Assembly: GCA_964561035.1 (NCBI GenBank)
Contig: CAZLNR010000030.1
Span: 1-7,565, forward strand
DNA length: 7,565 bases
DNA from: XYD2-FULL-39-9 sp964561035
GTDB lineage: Bacteria > Patescibacteriota > Patescibacteriia > Magasanikbacterales > GWA2-37-8
Reading direction: 5' to 3'
The notes under the pieces were generated by a model. That model was not told where the DNA came from and searched no databases. It worked only from the letters and a program-made list of their open reading frames with translations. Numbering within the stretch: position 1 is the first letter of the stretch; each line of letters starts with the position of its first letter. Below, one piece after another: positions 1 through 5,647 of the stretch. The position numbers and the translations under genes were made by a program.

Positions 1-9
1 CTTTTACTA

Positions 10-38
10 TTCACAATTATACAAAAACAATTTATAAT
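10..38 (+). promoter_or_regulatory. Predicted sigma70-type promoter of the lysine-rich mini-gene
   Basis: A TTCACA hexamer at 10-15 (one mismatch to TTGACA) lies exactly 17 nt before a perfect TATAAT at 33-38. This predicts a transcription start near 44-46, a leader of about 155 nt and a transcript of roughly 270 nt ending at the terminator at 285-316. No extended -10 TG is seen. The region is AT-rich, so chance matches are possible, but optimal spacing with two good boxes is better than expected from AT content alone. Confidence 0.55.
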
Positions 39-93
39 AAATATGTCGAGAAAAATTTTTACAGCAATGCTTGTCTTGTAAAAGTTTCTTCAG

Positions 94-133
94 AATAAAT
101 TTTTTCTTTCCTCGCGAGTAGAAAAAATTTATT
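94..133. repeat. AT-rich perfect inverted repeat (hairpin) in the leader
   Basis: The 13-nt arm AATAAATTTTTTC (94-106) is matched perfectly by its reverse complement at 121-133. T107-A120 adds one more pair, leaving a 12-nt loop. The loop region carries a separate self-complementary octamer, CTCGCGAG (111-118), offset by one base from the hairpin centre. The right arm is not followed by a T-run, so it is not a textbook terminator. It lies in the predicted leader, about 50 nt before the Shine-Dalgarno. It could be an RNA stem that protects or regulates the transcript, or a DNA operator; the sequence alone does not decide. Confidence 0.6.
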
Positions 134-184
134 TACTAATCTTTAATTCAACTGCGCACATTACGTACGCCTTTGAAATAAGAG

Positions 185-192
185 AGGAGGTG
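185..192 (+). promoter_or_regulatory. Strong Shine-Dalgarno of the lysine-rich mini-gene
   Basis: AGGAGGTG lies 8 nt before the ATG at 201 and is nearly fully complementary to the anti-Shine-Dalgarno end of bacterial 16S rRNA. It is the only strong ribosome binding site in the window: the visible minus-strand starts have weak or no such motif. It fixes the start of the 25-codon gene and is the best evidence that this gene is translated. Confidence 0.85.
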
Positions 193-200
193 CCACCAAT

Positions 201-278
201 ATGGCAGCTAAGAAAAAAGCAAAAAAAGTAGCTAAAAAGAAAACTGCAAAAAAGAAGACCGCCAAAAAGAAGAAATAA
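201..278 (+). CDS. 25-residue lysine/alanine-rich basic mini-protein (histone H1 tail-like)
   Basis: This tiny gene has an ATG at 201, a TAA at 276-278 and an excellent Shine-Dalgarno 8 nt upstream. The product is almost entirely Lys and Ala with two Thr and one Val, built from AKKK/TAKKK units; residues 11-24 repeat a K-K-K-T-A pattern. There is no signal peptide, hydrophobic segment or Cys. Such composition is typical of histone H1 C-terminal tails and bacterial H1-like nucleoid proteins, so binding to DNA or RNA by charge is a reasonable inference, not a demonstrated function. Synonymous codons vary among the repeat units (AAA/AAG, GCT/GCA/GCC, ACT/ACC), which argues against a fresh slippage product and for selection on the protein. 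It stands alone between its own promoter and terminator and converges on the glmS operon. I recognise no named family. Confidence 0.75.
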   Translation: MAAKKKAKKVAKKKTAKKKTAKKKK

Positions 279-284
279 ATCTTC

Positions 285-316
285 AAAAAATCTCTCCGCT
301 TAGGAGAGATTTTTTT
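285..316. terminator. Bidirectional Rho-independent terminator
   Basis: TCTCTCC (291-297) pairs with GGAGAGA (303-309) around the 5-nt loop GCTTA. Flanking A285-A290 pairs with T310-T315, extending the stem to 13 bp. On the plus strand the GC-containing stem is followed by seven Ts, and on the minus strand the complement of A285-A290 gives six Us. It can therefore end both the mini-gene (stop at 276-278) and the minus-strand operon, whose last stop codon (315-317) touches the stem. Confidence 0.9.
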
Positions 317-1574
317 ATAACAATTTAAATTCTGTAGCTACGGGCGGCATATCCATCCGCACCGATACGATGCCAAATACGCCATCATATCCGGGAATAA
401 CCGTAATATTGCCGGAACGCATCTGAAAGATAGCTTCAGCGATTTGAGCGTTAACAGCACAGGCGCGAATACGATCAATATCAGCATGCAACAAAATAAA
501 AAATTCCGTGCCAACTTGGGTTATAAGCCCTTCATATTCTCGCGCCACTTTTTTACTTTGCACACCCACACCATACACTGACGCAATAATCTCTTTAAGC
601 GGCACAATATATTTGTGCGGCACAAACCTATCTTTTACAATCTCTGATTCGGCTCTATCTGCCAAATCTTCCACGCGATGCAGCACGCCGACCGTTACCT
701 GTTTTTTACATTGAGGACATAAAAATTTATTCGCTTTTGTTTCACGCGGAGATAATGATACTTTACAAGGCGCATGACCGTCAAAATGATACTTCCCTTC
801 TTCAGGATAAAATTCAATGGTATATAAAAACTTCTTTTTCTCTTTACCAGAAATCACGCCAACAATTTCATCATACGTATACAAATCGCTTAACTGCATT
901 ACGTTTGCTTCTCTGCCAAGCTTATCCAAACTATGCGCGTCCGAATTTGAAATCAATATAATATCATCAAGTTTGGAAAGCCGATGGTTCATGGCTGGAT
1001 CGCTTGATAAACCAGTTTCTATGGCGCGTATATGCGGACTTAATTCTTCAAAACACTCTTCAATGCTATCATACCCCGATTTAGAGCCAAAAATCGCAAA
1101 CCATGGCGTCCAGGCATGCGCTGGCACAACCATGCATTTCGGATCAATATCCAAAACCAATTGCAATACCGCCTTAGCCGACAACCCCATAATAGGACGT
1201 CCATCAGAACGAATATTAACACCTCGCGCTTCCAAAGCCGCATTGATATTTTCTACAGCCTTAATATTTGGCGCTAAAATCAAAAGATGCACGCGCCTGG
1301 TTGCGTCTTTATCCGAATAGATACATGAAACTTCCGTACCTAAAATAAAGCGGGTGTGAGAAGAATCATTAGAAAGTTTATATATCCCCTGCCGCTCTTC
1401 TGTTAAATTTTCTTTAATATGCGCAAACCATGCCGGATGAGTAAAATCTCCCGTAACCACCACATCTATACCTTTTTGCTCACAAGCAGCCGCAATGTGC
1501 GGCAAATCAAGCGAAGCTGAACAAGCGCGCGAATAACGGGAGTGAATATGAAAATCAATTATTTTTTCAGGCAT
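315..1574 (-). CDS. Endonuclease Q-like PHP-domain nuclease (DNA repair)
   Basis: This 419-residue protein matches the EndoQ family, enzymes known to nick DNA 5' of deaminated bases (uracil, hypoxanthine, xanthine) and abasic sites. The N-terminal PHP domain shows the likely metal ligands: DFHIHSRYSRA (H9, H11), TGDFTHPAW (D43, H46), GTEVS (E81), H96, PAHAWTPWF (H153) and SNSDAH (D212, H214). Other family blocks are SDGRPIMG, ETGLSSDP, KLGREA and EFYPEEGKYHFDGH. A zinc-finger-like segment follows (C270, then C286-P-Q-C289) and leads into GVLHRVEDLADR. The C-terminal region ends with the family-like PGYDGVFG. All expected PHP ligands appear present. An upstream in-frame ATG at 1643 would add 23 residues lying inside the preceding gene. 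I chose the ATG at 1574 because homology begins there; it overlaps the pseudouridine synthase stop by 8 nt, suggesting translational coupling. It is last in the operon. The family is best studied in archaea, with some bacterial members. Older annotations may call it a PHP or UvrD-associated protein. Confidence 0.88.
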   Translation of the reverse strand: MPEKIIDFHIHSRYSRACSASLDLPHIAAACEQKGIDVVVTGDFTHPAWFAHIKENLTEERQGIYKLSNDSSHTRFILGTEVSCIYSDKDATRRVHLLILAPNIKAVENINAALEARGVNIRSDGRPIMGLSAKAVLQLVLDIDPKCMVVPAHAWTPWFAIFGSKSGYDSIEECFEELSPHIRAIETGLSSDPAMNHRLSKLDDIILISNSDAHSLDKLGREANVMQLSDLYTYDEIVGVISGKEKKKFLYTIEFYPEEGKYHFDGHAPCKVSLSPRETKANKFLCPQCKKQVTVGVLHRVEDLADRAESEIVKDRFVPHKYIVPLKEIIASVYGVGVQSKKVAREYEGLITQVGTEFFILLHADIDRIRACAVNAQIAEAIFQMRSGNITVIPGYDGVFGIVSVRMDMPPVATEFKLL

Positions 1575-2235
1575 AATACTGTTTCCATTCAAGCGGAATC
1601 TCAACCTTAACGGTTTTTCTCCCTTCACCTGTCGCCAAATCAAAGCCTAAAGAGGTTGCCGCTAAAGCAATCTCATGATCTGGCAATGCTTCTTTACTAC
1701 CATACTTAACATCTCCCGCTATTGGACAGCCGATAAAAGCTAATTGCGACCTGATTTGATGTGAACGACCGGTGCCTAGCCTAATCTTTAATAACGCATG
1801 CTTGCCGTTAGATTTTACAACTTCATAAAATAATTCGGCTGGCTGGCTTCCCTTTACCTGCTTATCATACACCGTTGTTTTATTTTTATTTTCATCTTTT
1901 ACAAGCCAATGCATCAAAACACCTTTTTGCTGGCTTGGCTTACCTATTACTACCGCATGATATATCTTTTCAACTGTATGTTGGCGGAATTGTTCTGACA
2001 ACCGACTCGCGCCTTTACTTGTTTTTGCAAACAATACCACCCCCTGCACATTTCTATCCAGCCGATGAACGAGGCCTAAAAATACATTACCGGGCTTTTG
2101 ATATTTATTTTTTAAATACTCTTTTACATTATCCATCAAACTCGCGTCGCCGCTTTTATCTCCTTGCACCAAAACTCCCGCTGGTTTGTAAACCGCAATA
2201 AGATGATTGTCTTCGTATAAAACTGTAACGGACAT
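1567..2235 (-). CDS. RluA-family RNA pseudouridine synthase (short form, no S4 domain)
   Basis: This 222-residue enzyme should isomerise uridine to pseudouridine in rRNA or tRNA. It shows VLYEDNHLIAVYKPAG near the N-terminus, the catalytic block LVHRLDRNVQGVVLFAKT (catalytic Asp at D60) and the late family block LGTGRSHQIRSQLAFIGCPI (153-172) followed by GDVKYG. The usual HRLDRxxSG ends here in NVQG, so Gln replaces the common Ser; the catalytic Asp is intact. There is no N-terminal S4 RNA-binding domain, as in other short RluA-like proteins of about 220-230 residues, so the target site cannot be assigned. An in-frame ATG at 2349 would add 38 non-homologous residues inside the upstream gene. 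The ATG at 2235 is preferred: homology starts there, and an AGGT lies about 9 nt upstream. It sits 19 nt after the RlmI-like gene and overlaps the EndoQ-like gene by 8 nt. Confidence 0.88.
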   Translation of the reverse strand: MSVTVLYEDNHLIAVYKPAGVLVQGDKSGDASLMDNVKEYLKNKYQKPGNVFLGLVHRLDRNVQGVVLFAKTSKGASRLSEQFRQHTVEKIYHAVVIGKPSQQKGVLMHWLVKDENKNKTTVYDKQVKGSQPAELFYEVVKSNGKHALLKIRLGTGRSHQIRSQLAFIGCPIAGDVKYGSKEALPDHEIALAATSLGFDLATGEGRKTVKVEIPLEWKQYYA

Positions 2236-2254
2236 AAAAATTTTACCTATGCGG

Positions 2255-3133
2255 CTAAACACTCCATCTGGCAAAAATACCAGCTGGCAAAAGACGCTGA
2301 CTATTTTTTTCTGCAATCGTAAGTTCGCCAATTTCAACACGCCCCCCAAAACTTTTCATTAGATCGCCTAAACTATTTTGATATGCCAATGCCGAGTAAC
2401 CCGAAGCATATCCGTTGATAATAAAAAACAATGGCTGGTCGCTTAAAATTTGCTTGCACGATTCTAACAGAGGAAGCAAATCTTCTTCAATTTTCCATAC
2501 TTCGCCTTCTGCCCCATGGCCAAAGGCTGGCGGATCCATAATTATGCCATCATATTTTTTACCGCGTTTAATTTCGCGCGCCACAAACTTTTGCGCATCA
2601 TCCAAAATCCAGCGCACCGGTTTTTCTGCTAAACCAGATAGAGCTGCATTGTCGCGCGCCCATCCAATTGCGCTTTTTGAACCATCTACATGCACTACTT
2701 CGGCTCCGGCTTGAGCTGCAGCTAAACTGGCACCACCAGTATAGCCAAATAAATTTAACACTCGTACCGGTTCAACTCTTTTGGTTTGTTCAATTTTTTC
2801 TCTAATCCAGTTCCAATTGCCAACTTGTTCAGGGAAAATACCCGTATGCTTAAAAGCTGATAATTTAATCCAAAATTTTAGGCCGGCCAATGATATAGGC
2901 CAGCGTTCCGGAAGTTCACGACGCACACTCCAGTTGGCATCGGTACTGGCTCGCTTAAAGTATGCGTCAGCTTTTTTCCATTCGGATTCAGGTGAGTTTT
3001 TATTCCACAAAGATTGGGGGTCTGGCCTTGCCACCACCACTTCGCCATAGCGCTCTAATTTTTCCCCATCACCACTGTCCAGCAATTCATATTCATCGCT
3101 CACTGGTGTTGTTAAAATTTTGTATTCAGACAT
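2255..3133 (-). CDS. RlmI/RlmK-like class I SAM-dependent methyltransferase
   Basis: This 292-residue protein is a Rossmann-fold methyltransferase of the COG1092/Methyltrans_SAM type. Visible motifs are HTGIFPEQ (96-103), the SAM-binding NLFGYTGGASLAAAQAGA (127-144), the acidic VHVDGSKSA (D150) and the catalytic-site motif DPPAFGHG (200-207) followed by GEVW. Characterised relatives modify 23S rRNA (RlmI m5C, RlmK m7G). Here the N-terminal 90 residues do not look like the PUA domain of RlmI, and DPP is not followed by the Cys expected for m5C chemistry. I therefore assign the fold and likely RNA substrate but not the position or base. The ATG at 3133 gives full-length family homology. No clear Shine-Dalgarno precedes it; the gene begins 10 nt after the upstream methyltransferase stop, so coupling is likely. 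The pseudouridine synthase downstream fits an RNA-modification role. Confidence 0.85.
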   Translation of the reverse strand: MSEYKILTTPVSDEYELLDSGDGEKLERYGEVVVARPDPQSLWNKNSPESEWKKADAYFKRASTDANWSVRRELPERWPISLAGLKFWIKLSAFKHTGIFPEQVGNWNWIREKIEQTKRVEPVRVLNLFGYTGGASLAAAQAGAEVVHVDGSKSAIGWARDNAALSGLAEKPVRWILDDAQKFVAREIKRGKKYDGIIMDPPAFGHGAEGEVWKIEEDLLPLLESCKQILSDQPLFFIINGYASGYSALAYQNSLGDLMKSFGGRVEIGELTIAEKNSQRLLPAGIFARWSV

Positions 3134-3143
3134 ATAATATATT

Positions 3144-3761
3144 TTAAGGTAATTTTACAATAAACCAACGCCATATCGTACCGCTACGCACAGCAGGCAA
3201 GATGCCGCTTTTAACAATCGTCCATTTTCTTGAGGAAACAATACTTCTAAACTTACTTTTCGTAAACAAATTAAAATGCCGAGAGTCGATCTCTGATAGT
3301 GTACTTAGCCGACTTTCTGGAAGAGAAATATAACCAACCCCACCTTTTTTAGTTATTTTTTCAATATTGCTTAACATTACAGGCCAATCAGAGTCAGGAA
3401 TGTGCTGCAAAATAGCTGCAGCCCAAAATCCATCATACTTTTTTTTAGGCAAAGTGAAACGGTCGAGAATATTAGATTTATAAAAATTAAAATTTGGATA
3501 TCTTGATTTAGCAATTTTTAACAATGCAGAACTAATATCTGCTCCTTCGTACTTTAGTTTAGAGCCAATACCTACAAATAATGGCACAGCATTACCATTC
3601 GCACAGCCTATATCAATAATCGCATCACCTGTTTTAAATAAAGACACAAACTGCCTAAATTGTTTTTCTGCGTAAAAAGAATCGGACTTTTGGCTAGTCC
3701 AATCAATAGCATGTTTATTGTAAAAAGCGGCATTTGCCTTCTGTACTTTATCTATGGCCAT
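3144..3761 (-). CDS. Class I SAM-dependent methyltransferase, substrate unknown
   Basis: This 205-residue protein has the small-molecule-type methyltransferase core: motif I IIDIGCANGNAVPLF (48-62), an acidic motif II at YEGADIS (D75), KSNILD after strand 4 (95-100) and WAAAILQHIPD (113-123). The N-terminal NAAFYNKHAIDW resembles the cap of ubiquinone/menaquinone-type and other Methyltransf_11/25 enzymes, but nothing indicates the acceptor. The C-terminal part (160-205) is basic. By hand count, 3181-3720 is about 35% GC, below the RlmI-like gene (about 43% in 2401-2640) but close to the yvcK-like gene (about 37% in 4201-4440), so this is not good evidence of transfer. The start at 3761 is 4 nt after the GNAT stop, with no Shine-Dalgarno visible. 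Product class is secure; function is not. Confidence 0.8.
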   Translation of the reverse strand: MAIDKVQKANAAFYNKHAIDWTSQKSDSFYAEKQFRQFVSLFKTGDAIIDIGCANGNAVPLFVGIGSKLKYEGADISSALLKIAKSRYPNFNFYKSNILDRFTLPKKKYDGFWAAAILQHIPDSDWPVMLSNIEKITKKGGVGYISLPESRLSTLSEIDSRHFNLFTKSKFRSIVSSRKWTIVKSGILPAVRSGTIWRWFIVKLP

Positions 3762-3765
3762 ACAA

Positions 3766-4101
3766 TCATTTTAAATCCATTCTAAACTCTGCACCGTAAT
3801 TTTTAAATCCAAATTTTTCATACCAGGTACAAACAATTTCACGATGGTGTCTGGTGGTAGCTATTAATTTATAGCAGCCAATTTTTTTGGCTTCTTCTAT
3901 AACCGCCTGTACCAGCGCAGAACCAGTGCCTTTGCCGCGCTGATTCTCACCTACAAACACATCTTCCAGCAACCCATAGGGCTCTTTATGCAAATCATTG
4001 TATATCACATATAGCCACGCCCGACCGCACTCTTGCCCGTTTTCCACAGCTGAAATTCTCACGGCATAACCATCTCTTTTTATTTCTTTGGAAATATTCA
4101 T
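3766..4101 (-). CDS. GNAT-family N-acetyltransferase
   Basis: This compact 111-residue single-domain protein carries acetyl-CoA-binding motif A: EDVFVGENQRGKGTGSALV (46-64), with the pyrophosphate-binding QRGKGTGS loop at 54-61. Motif B follows as WYEKFGF (93-99). The family transfers acetyl from acetyl-CoA to an amine; here the acceptor is unknown. A metabolic acceptor such as an amino sugar would be tempting next to glmS. However, the sequence lacks specific similarity I can recognise to Gna1 or GlmU, and generic stand-alone GNATs are common. It starts 2 nt after the yvcK-like stop without a Shine-Dalgarno and ends 4 nt before the next gene, so translation is probably coupled on both sides. 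Confidence 0.82.
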   Translation of the reverse strand: MNISKEIKRDGYAVRISAVENGQECGRAWLYVIYNDLHKEPYGLLEDVFVGENQRGKGTGSALVQAVIEEAKKIGCYKLIATTRHHREIVCTWYEKFGFKNYGAEFRMDLK

Positions 4102-4103
4102 AT

Positions 4104-5054
4104 CTATAAAACACGAGGTAAAATTTTTGCCAACTTGACCGCGCTAATACCACCATCAGCCGCTTCTAAATCAAAAGTTTGTATATTTTTATGCTTGAGG
4201 TTATCTGCATCAAATGTAAAAATTCCCCATTTTTTTTGCTTATAAAATTCTTTCTGCTGTACATTTAATTTGTGCTTATTATACACAACCAAATCTATGG
4301 GCCGAGGCAAATATCTTTCTAACTGTTCTATCATTTCACTTACCTTTTCCGGACCAGTCTCTCCGTCTAAACGATAGGCGTTACCCACAACGAACACAAG
4401 TTTTGCTTTGGATTTTGCAATGCTTCTGGAAACACCCGATGGCAAAAGCGCGGCGATTAAACTGGTGTACAGACTGCCGGGGCTTAATATAATTACATCC
4501 GACTCTTGGATAGCATTGCCTGCTTTGGGATATACTTTACTCTCCGGCTCCAACCATACTTTTTTTATTTTCCAACCTCTATTGTACACCGGATTATCAA
4601 TAAATTTTTCAGTCCTGATTATTTTACCGTTTTCCAATTCAGCTACCAAATCTGTATTGGCTAATGTAACCGGATACACCGCGCCTTGCGTTTCCACACT
4701 CTGCGATAGCGCTTCCAGGGCATATAAAAAATTACCGGAAAACTGACTAGTGAGAGTAAGAAACAAATTACCGAGATTGTGACTGTTTAACACGCCGACA
4801 TTTTTAAATCGCGGCTGATAAAAAATTTTACGCAACGACTCATAATCGTATTTTGATAAGGCAAGAATCGCTCGCATGATATCTCCCGGCGGCAAGGTGT
4901 TAAATTTTTTACGCAGTTTTCCCGAAGAACCGCCTGAATCGCTCATGGAAATAACAGCGGAAATATCCAGTGTATCGGCGTATTGTTTTAACGCTTCCAA
5001 ACATACCGCCGAACCATTTCCCCCGCCAATTACTGATATTTTTCTTCGCTTCAT
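4104..5054 (-). CDS. YvcK/GlmR-CofD family protein (UPF0052-type, putative GlmS regulator)
   Basis: This 316-residue protein shows the family signatures: SVIGGGNGSAVCLEALK (7-23), SMSDSGGSSGKLRKKF (36-51), LPPGDIMRAILAL (54-66), SHNLGNLFLTLT (91-102) and ILSPGSLYTSLIAALL (189-204). In Bacillus subtilis YvcK (GlmR) binds UDP-GlcNAc, is needed on gluconeogenic carbon sources and stimulates GlmS; related CofD transfers phospholactate in F420 synthesis. No F420 genes are in view, and glmS is two genes upstream, so a GlmR-like role is favoured by context. The copy is divergent. IGGGTG reads IGGGNG, and DDGGSSG reads SDSGGSSG. The common RHD-like segment before the last helix is not evident; AADGG lies there (298-302). 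The start at 5054 is 8 nt after the HAD stop, with no strong Shine-Dalgarno. Family membership is firm; regulatory function is inferred. Confidence 0.85.
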   Translation of the reverse strand: MKRRKISVIGGGNGSAVCLEALKQYADTLDISAVISMSDSGGSSGKLRKKFNTLPPGDIMRAILALSKYDYESLRKIFYQPRFKNVGVLNSHNLGNLFLTLTSQFSGNFLYALEALSQSVETQGAVYPVTLANTDLVAELENGKIIRTEKFIDNPVYNRGWKIKKVWLEPESKVYPKAGNAIQESDVIILSPGSLYTSLIAALLPSGVSRSIAKSKAKLVFVVGNAYRLDGETGPEKVSEMIEQLERYLPRPIDLVVYNKHKLNVQQKEFYKQKKWGIFTFDADNLKHKNIQTFDLEAADGGISAVKLAKILPRVL

Positions 5055-5062
5055 AGTTTCTA

Positions 5063-5647
5063 TTAAATACCTAAAAATTCATGTAGCCGACTATCAGTTA
5101 AACAATTAACCGTGAGATCTGCTTTGGTAAAATCACCATGACACCACCGCTGGTCAAACCGTATCACACAGCTCATGCCAGCATTTTTTGCCGCTTCTAA
5201 GCCGTTTTCTGAATCTTCCACAACCACACACTCTTCCGGGGCAACACCTAACGCTTCTGCCGCGTATAAAAAAACCGCCGGATCTGGCTTGCCTTTATAG
5301 CCAACATGGTCAGTTGAAACAACTGTATTAAAATAATTTTGCCAGCCAAATCGATTTAACACGATATTTATTCTATCAAGGGGCGCCCCCGAAGCAATAG
5401 CTGTTTTTTTATTTTCGGCCGCTCTAATTTTTGCCATCAACTCACCAACTCCCTTGACTGGCAAGCTCTGCTCAGTATAAATTGGATCGCTCGTTTTTAC
5501 TTTATGGGCCAAGATTTCTTCAACAGAGTGTGGCAAATTATGTATCTCTTTAAAAATCTGCGCCGACTGCACCATGCTTTTACCATCCACCAATTTTATA
5601 TGGTCTCGCACATATGGCACATTAAAATGCGACACAAAATTTTTATA
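5063..5647 (-). CDS. HAD-superfamily hydrolase, beta-phosphoglucomutase-like (5' end lost in gap)
   Basis: The visible 194 C-terminal residues belong to HAD subfamily IA (variant 3), which holds sugar phosphatases and beta-phosphoglucomutases. They include much of the helical cap, then motif II TAIASGA (Ser at visible residue 86), motif III GKPDPAVFLYAAEALGV (K120) and motif IV CVVVEDSENGLEAAKNAGM (E144, D145). Motif I (DxDG, the phosphoryl-accepting Asp) and the start codon would be about 20-25 residues upstream and therefore fall in the N run. The gene is interrupted by the assembly, not shown to be broken. The downstream gene begins 8 nt after its stop. Its position between glmS and a GlmR-like gene suggests, but does not show, a sugar-phosphate substrate. 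The reading frame happens to match glmS across the gap, but this is not a fusion. Confidence 0.85.
   Translation of the reverse strand, partial: YKNFVSHFNVPYVRDHIKLVDGKSMVQSAQIFKEIHNLPHSVEEILAHKVKTSDPIYTEQSLPVKGVGELMAKIRAAENKKTAIASGAPLDRINIVLNRFGWQNYFNTVVSTDHVGYKGKPDPAVFLYAAEALGVAPEECVVVEDSENGLEAAKNAGMSCVIRFDQRWCHGDFTKADLTVNCLTDSRLHEFLGI

Noticed and set aside
43..81. Short ATG frame of 12 codons starting almost at the predicted transcription start
   Set aside because: It would have to be leaderless, has no Shine-Dalgarno and has no lysine-rich or regulatory codon pattern. A chance ORF of this length is expected.
94..133. Rho-independent terminator of an upstream gene
   Set aside because: The stem is almost pure A/T, neither arm is followed by a U-run outside the stem, and it lies downstream of a good promoter, so a leader element or operator fits better.
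201..278. CRISPR-like or satellite repeat
   Set aside because: The repetition is at the amino-acid level (AKKK/TAKKK) with varying codons and a proper start, stop and ribosome binding site. There are no spacers or identical repeats.
817..1320. Plus-strand 167-codon open frame
   Set aside because: It is antisense to the EndoQ-like gene, which has clear motifs throughout. It has no recognisable domain, no Shine-Dalgarno and low-complexity Ser-rich composition typical of a shadow frame.
1575..1643. N-terminal 23-residue extension of the EndoQ-like protein from the ATG at 1643
   Set aside because: The extension lies inside the conserved C-terminus of the pseudouridine synthase and has no family homology. 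The PHP domain starts right at the ATG at 1574.
1875..2201. Plus-strand 108-codon open frame
   Set aside because: It lies wholly opposite the RluA-family gene and shows no recognisable motif or ribosome binding site.
2236..2349. N-terminal 38-residue extension of the pseudouridine synthase from the ATG at 2349
   Set aside because: It overlaps the coding end of the RlmI-like methyltransferase, is not similar to RluA proteins, and a better start with AGGT upstream exists at 2235.
3144..3761. Possible horizontally acquired methyltransferase because of lower GC
   Set aside because: Hand count of about 35% GC is close to the neighbouring yvcK-like gene (about 37%), so the difference is within local variation.
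4408..4746. Plus-strand 112-codon open frame
   Set aside because: Antisense to the yvcK-like gene with no protein-family signal.
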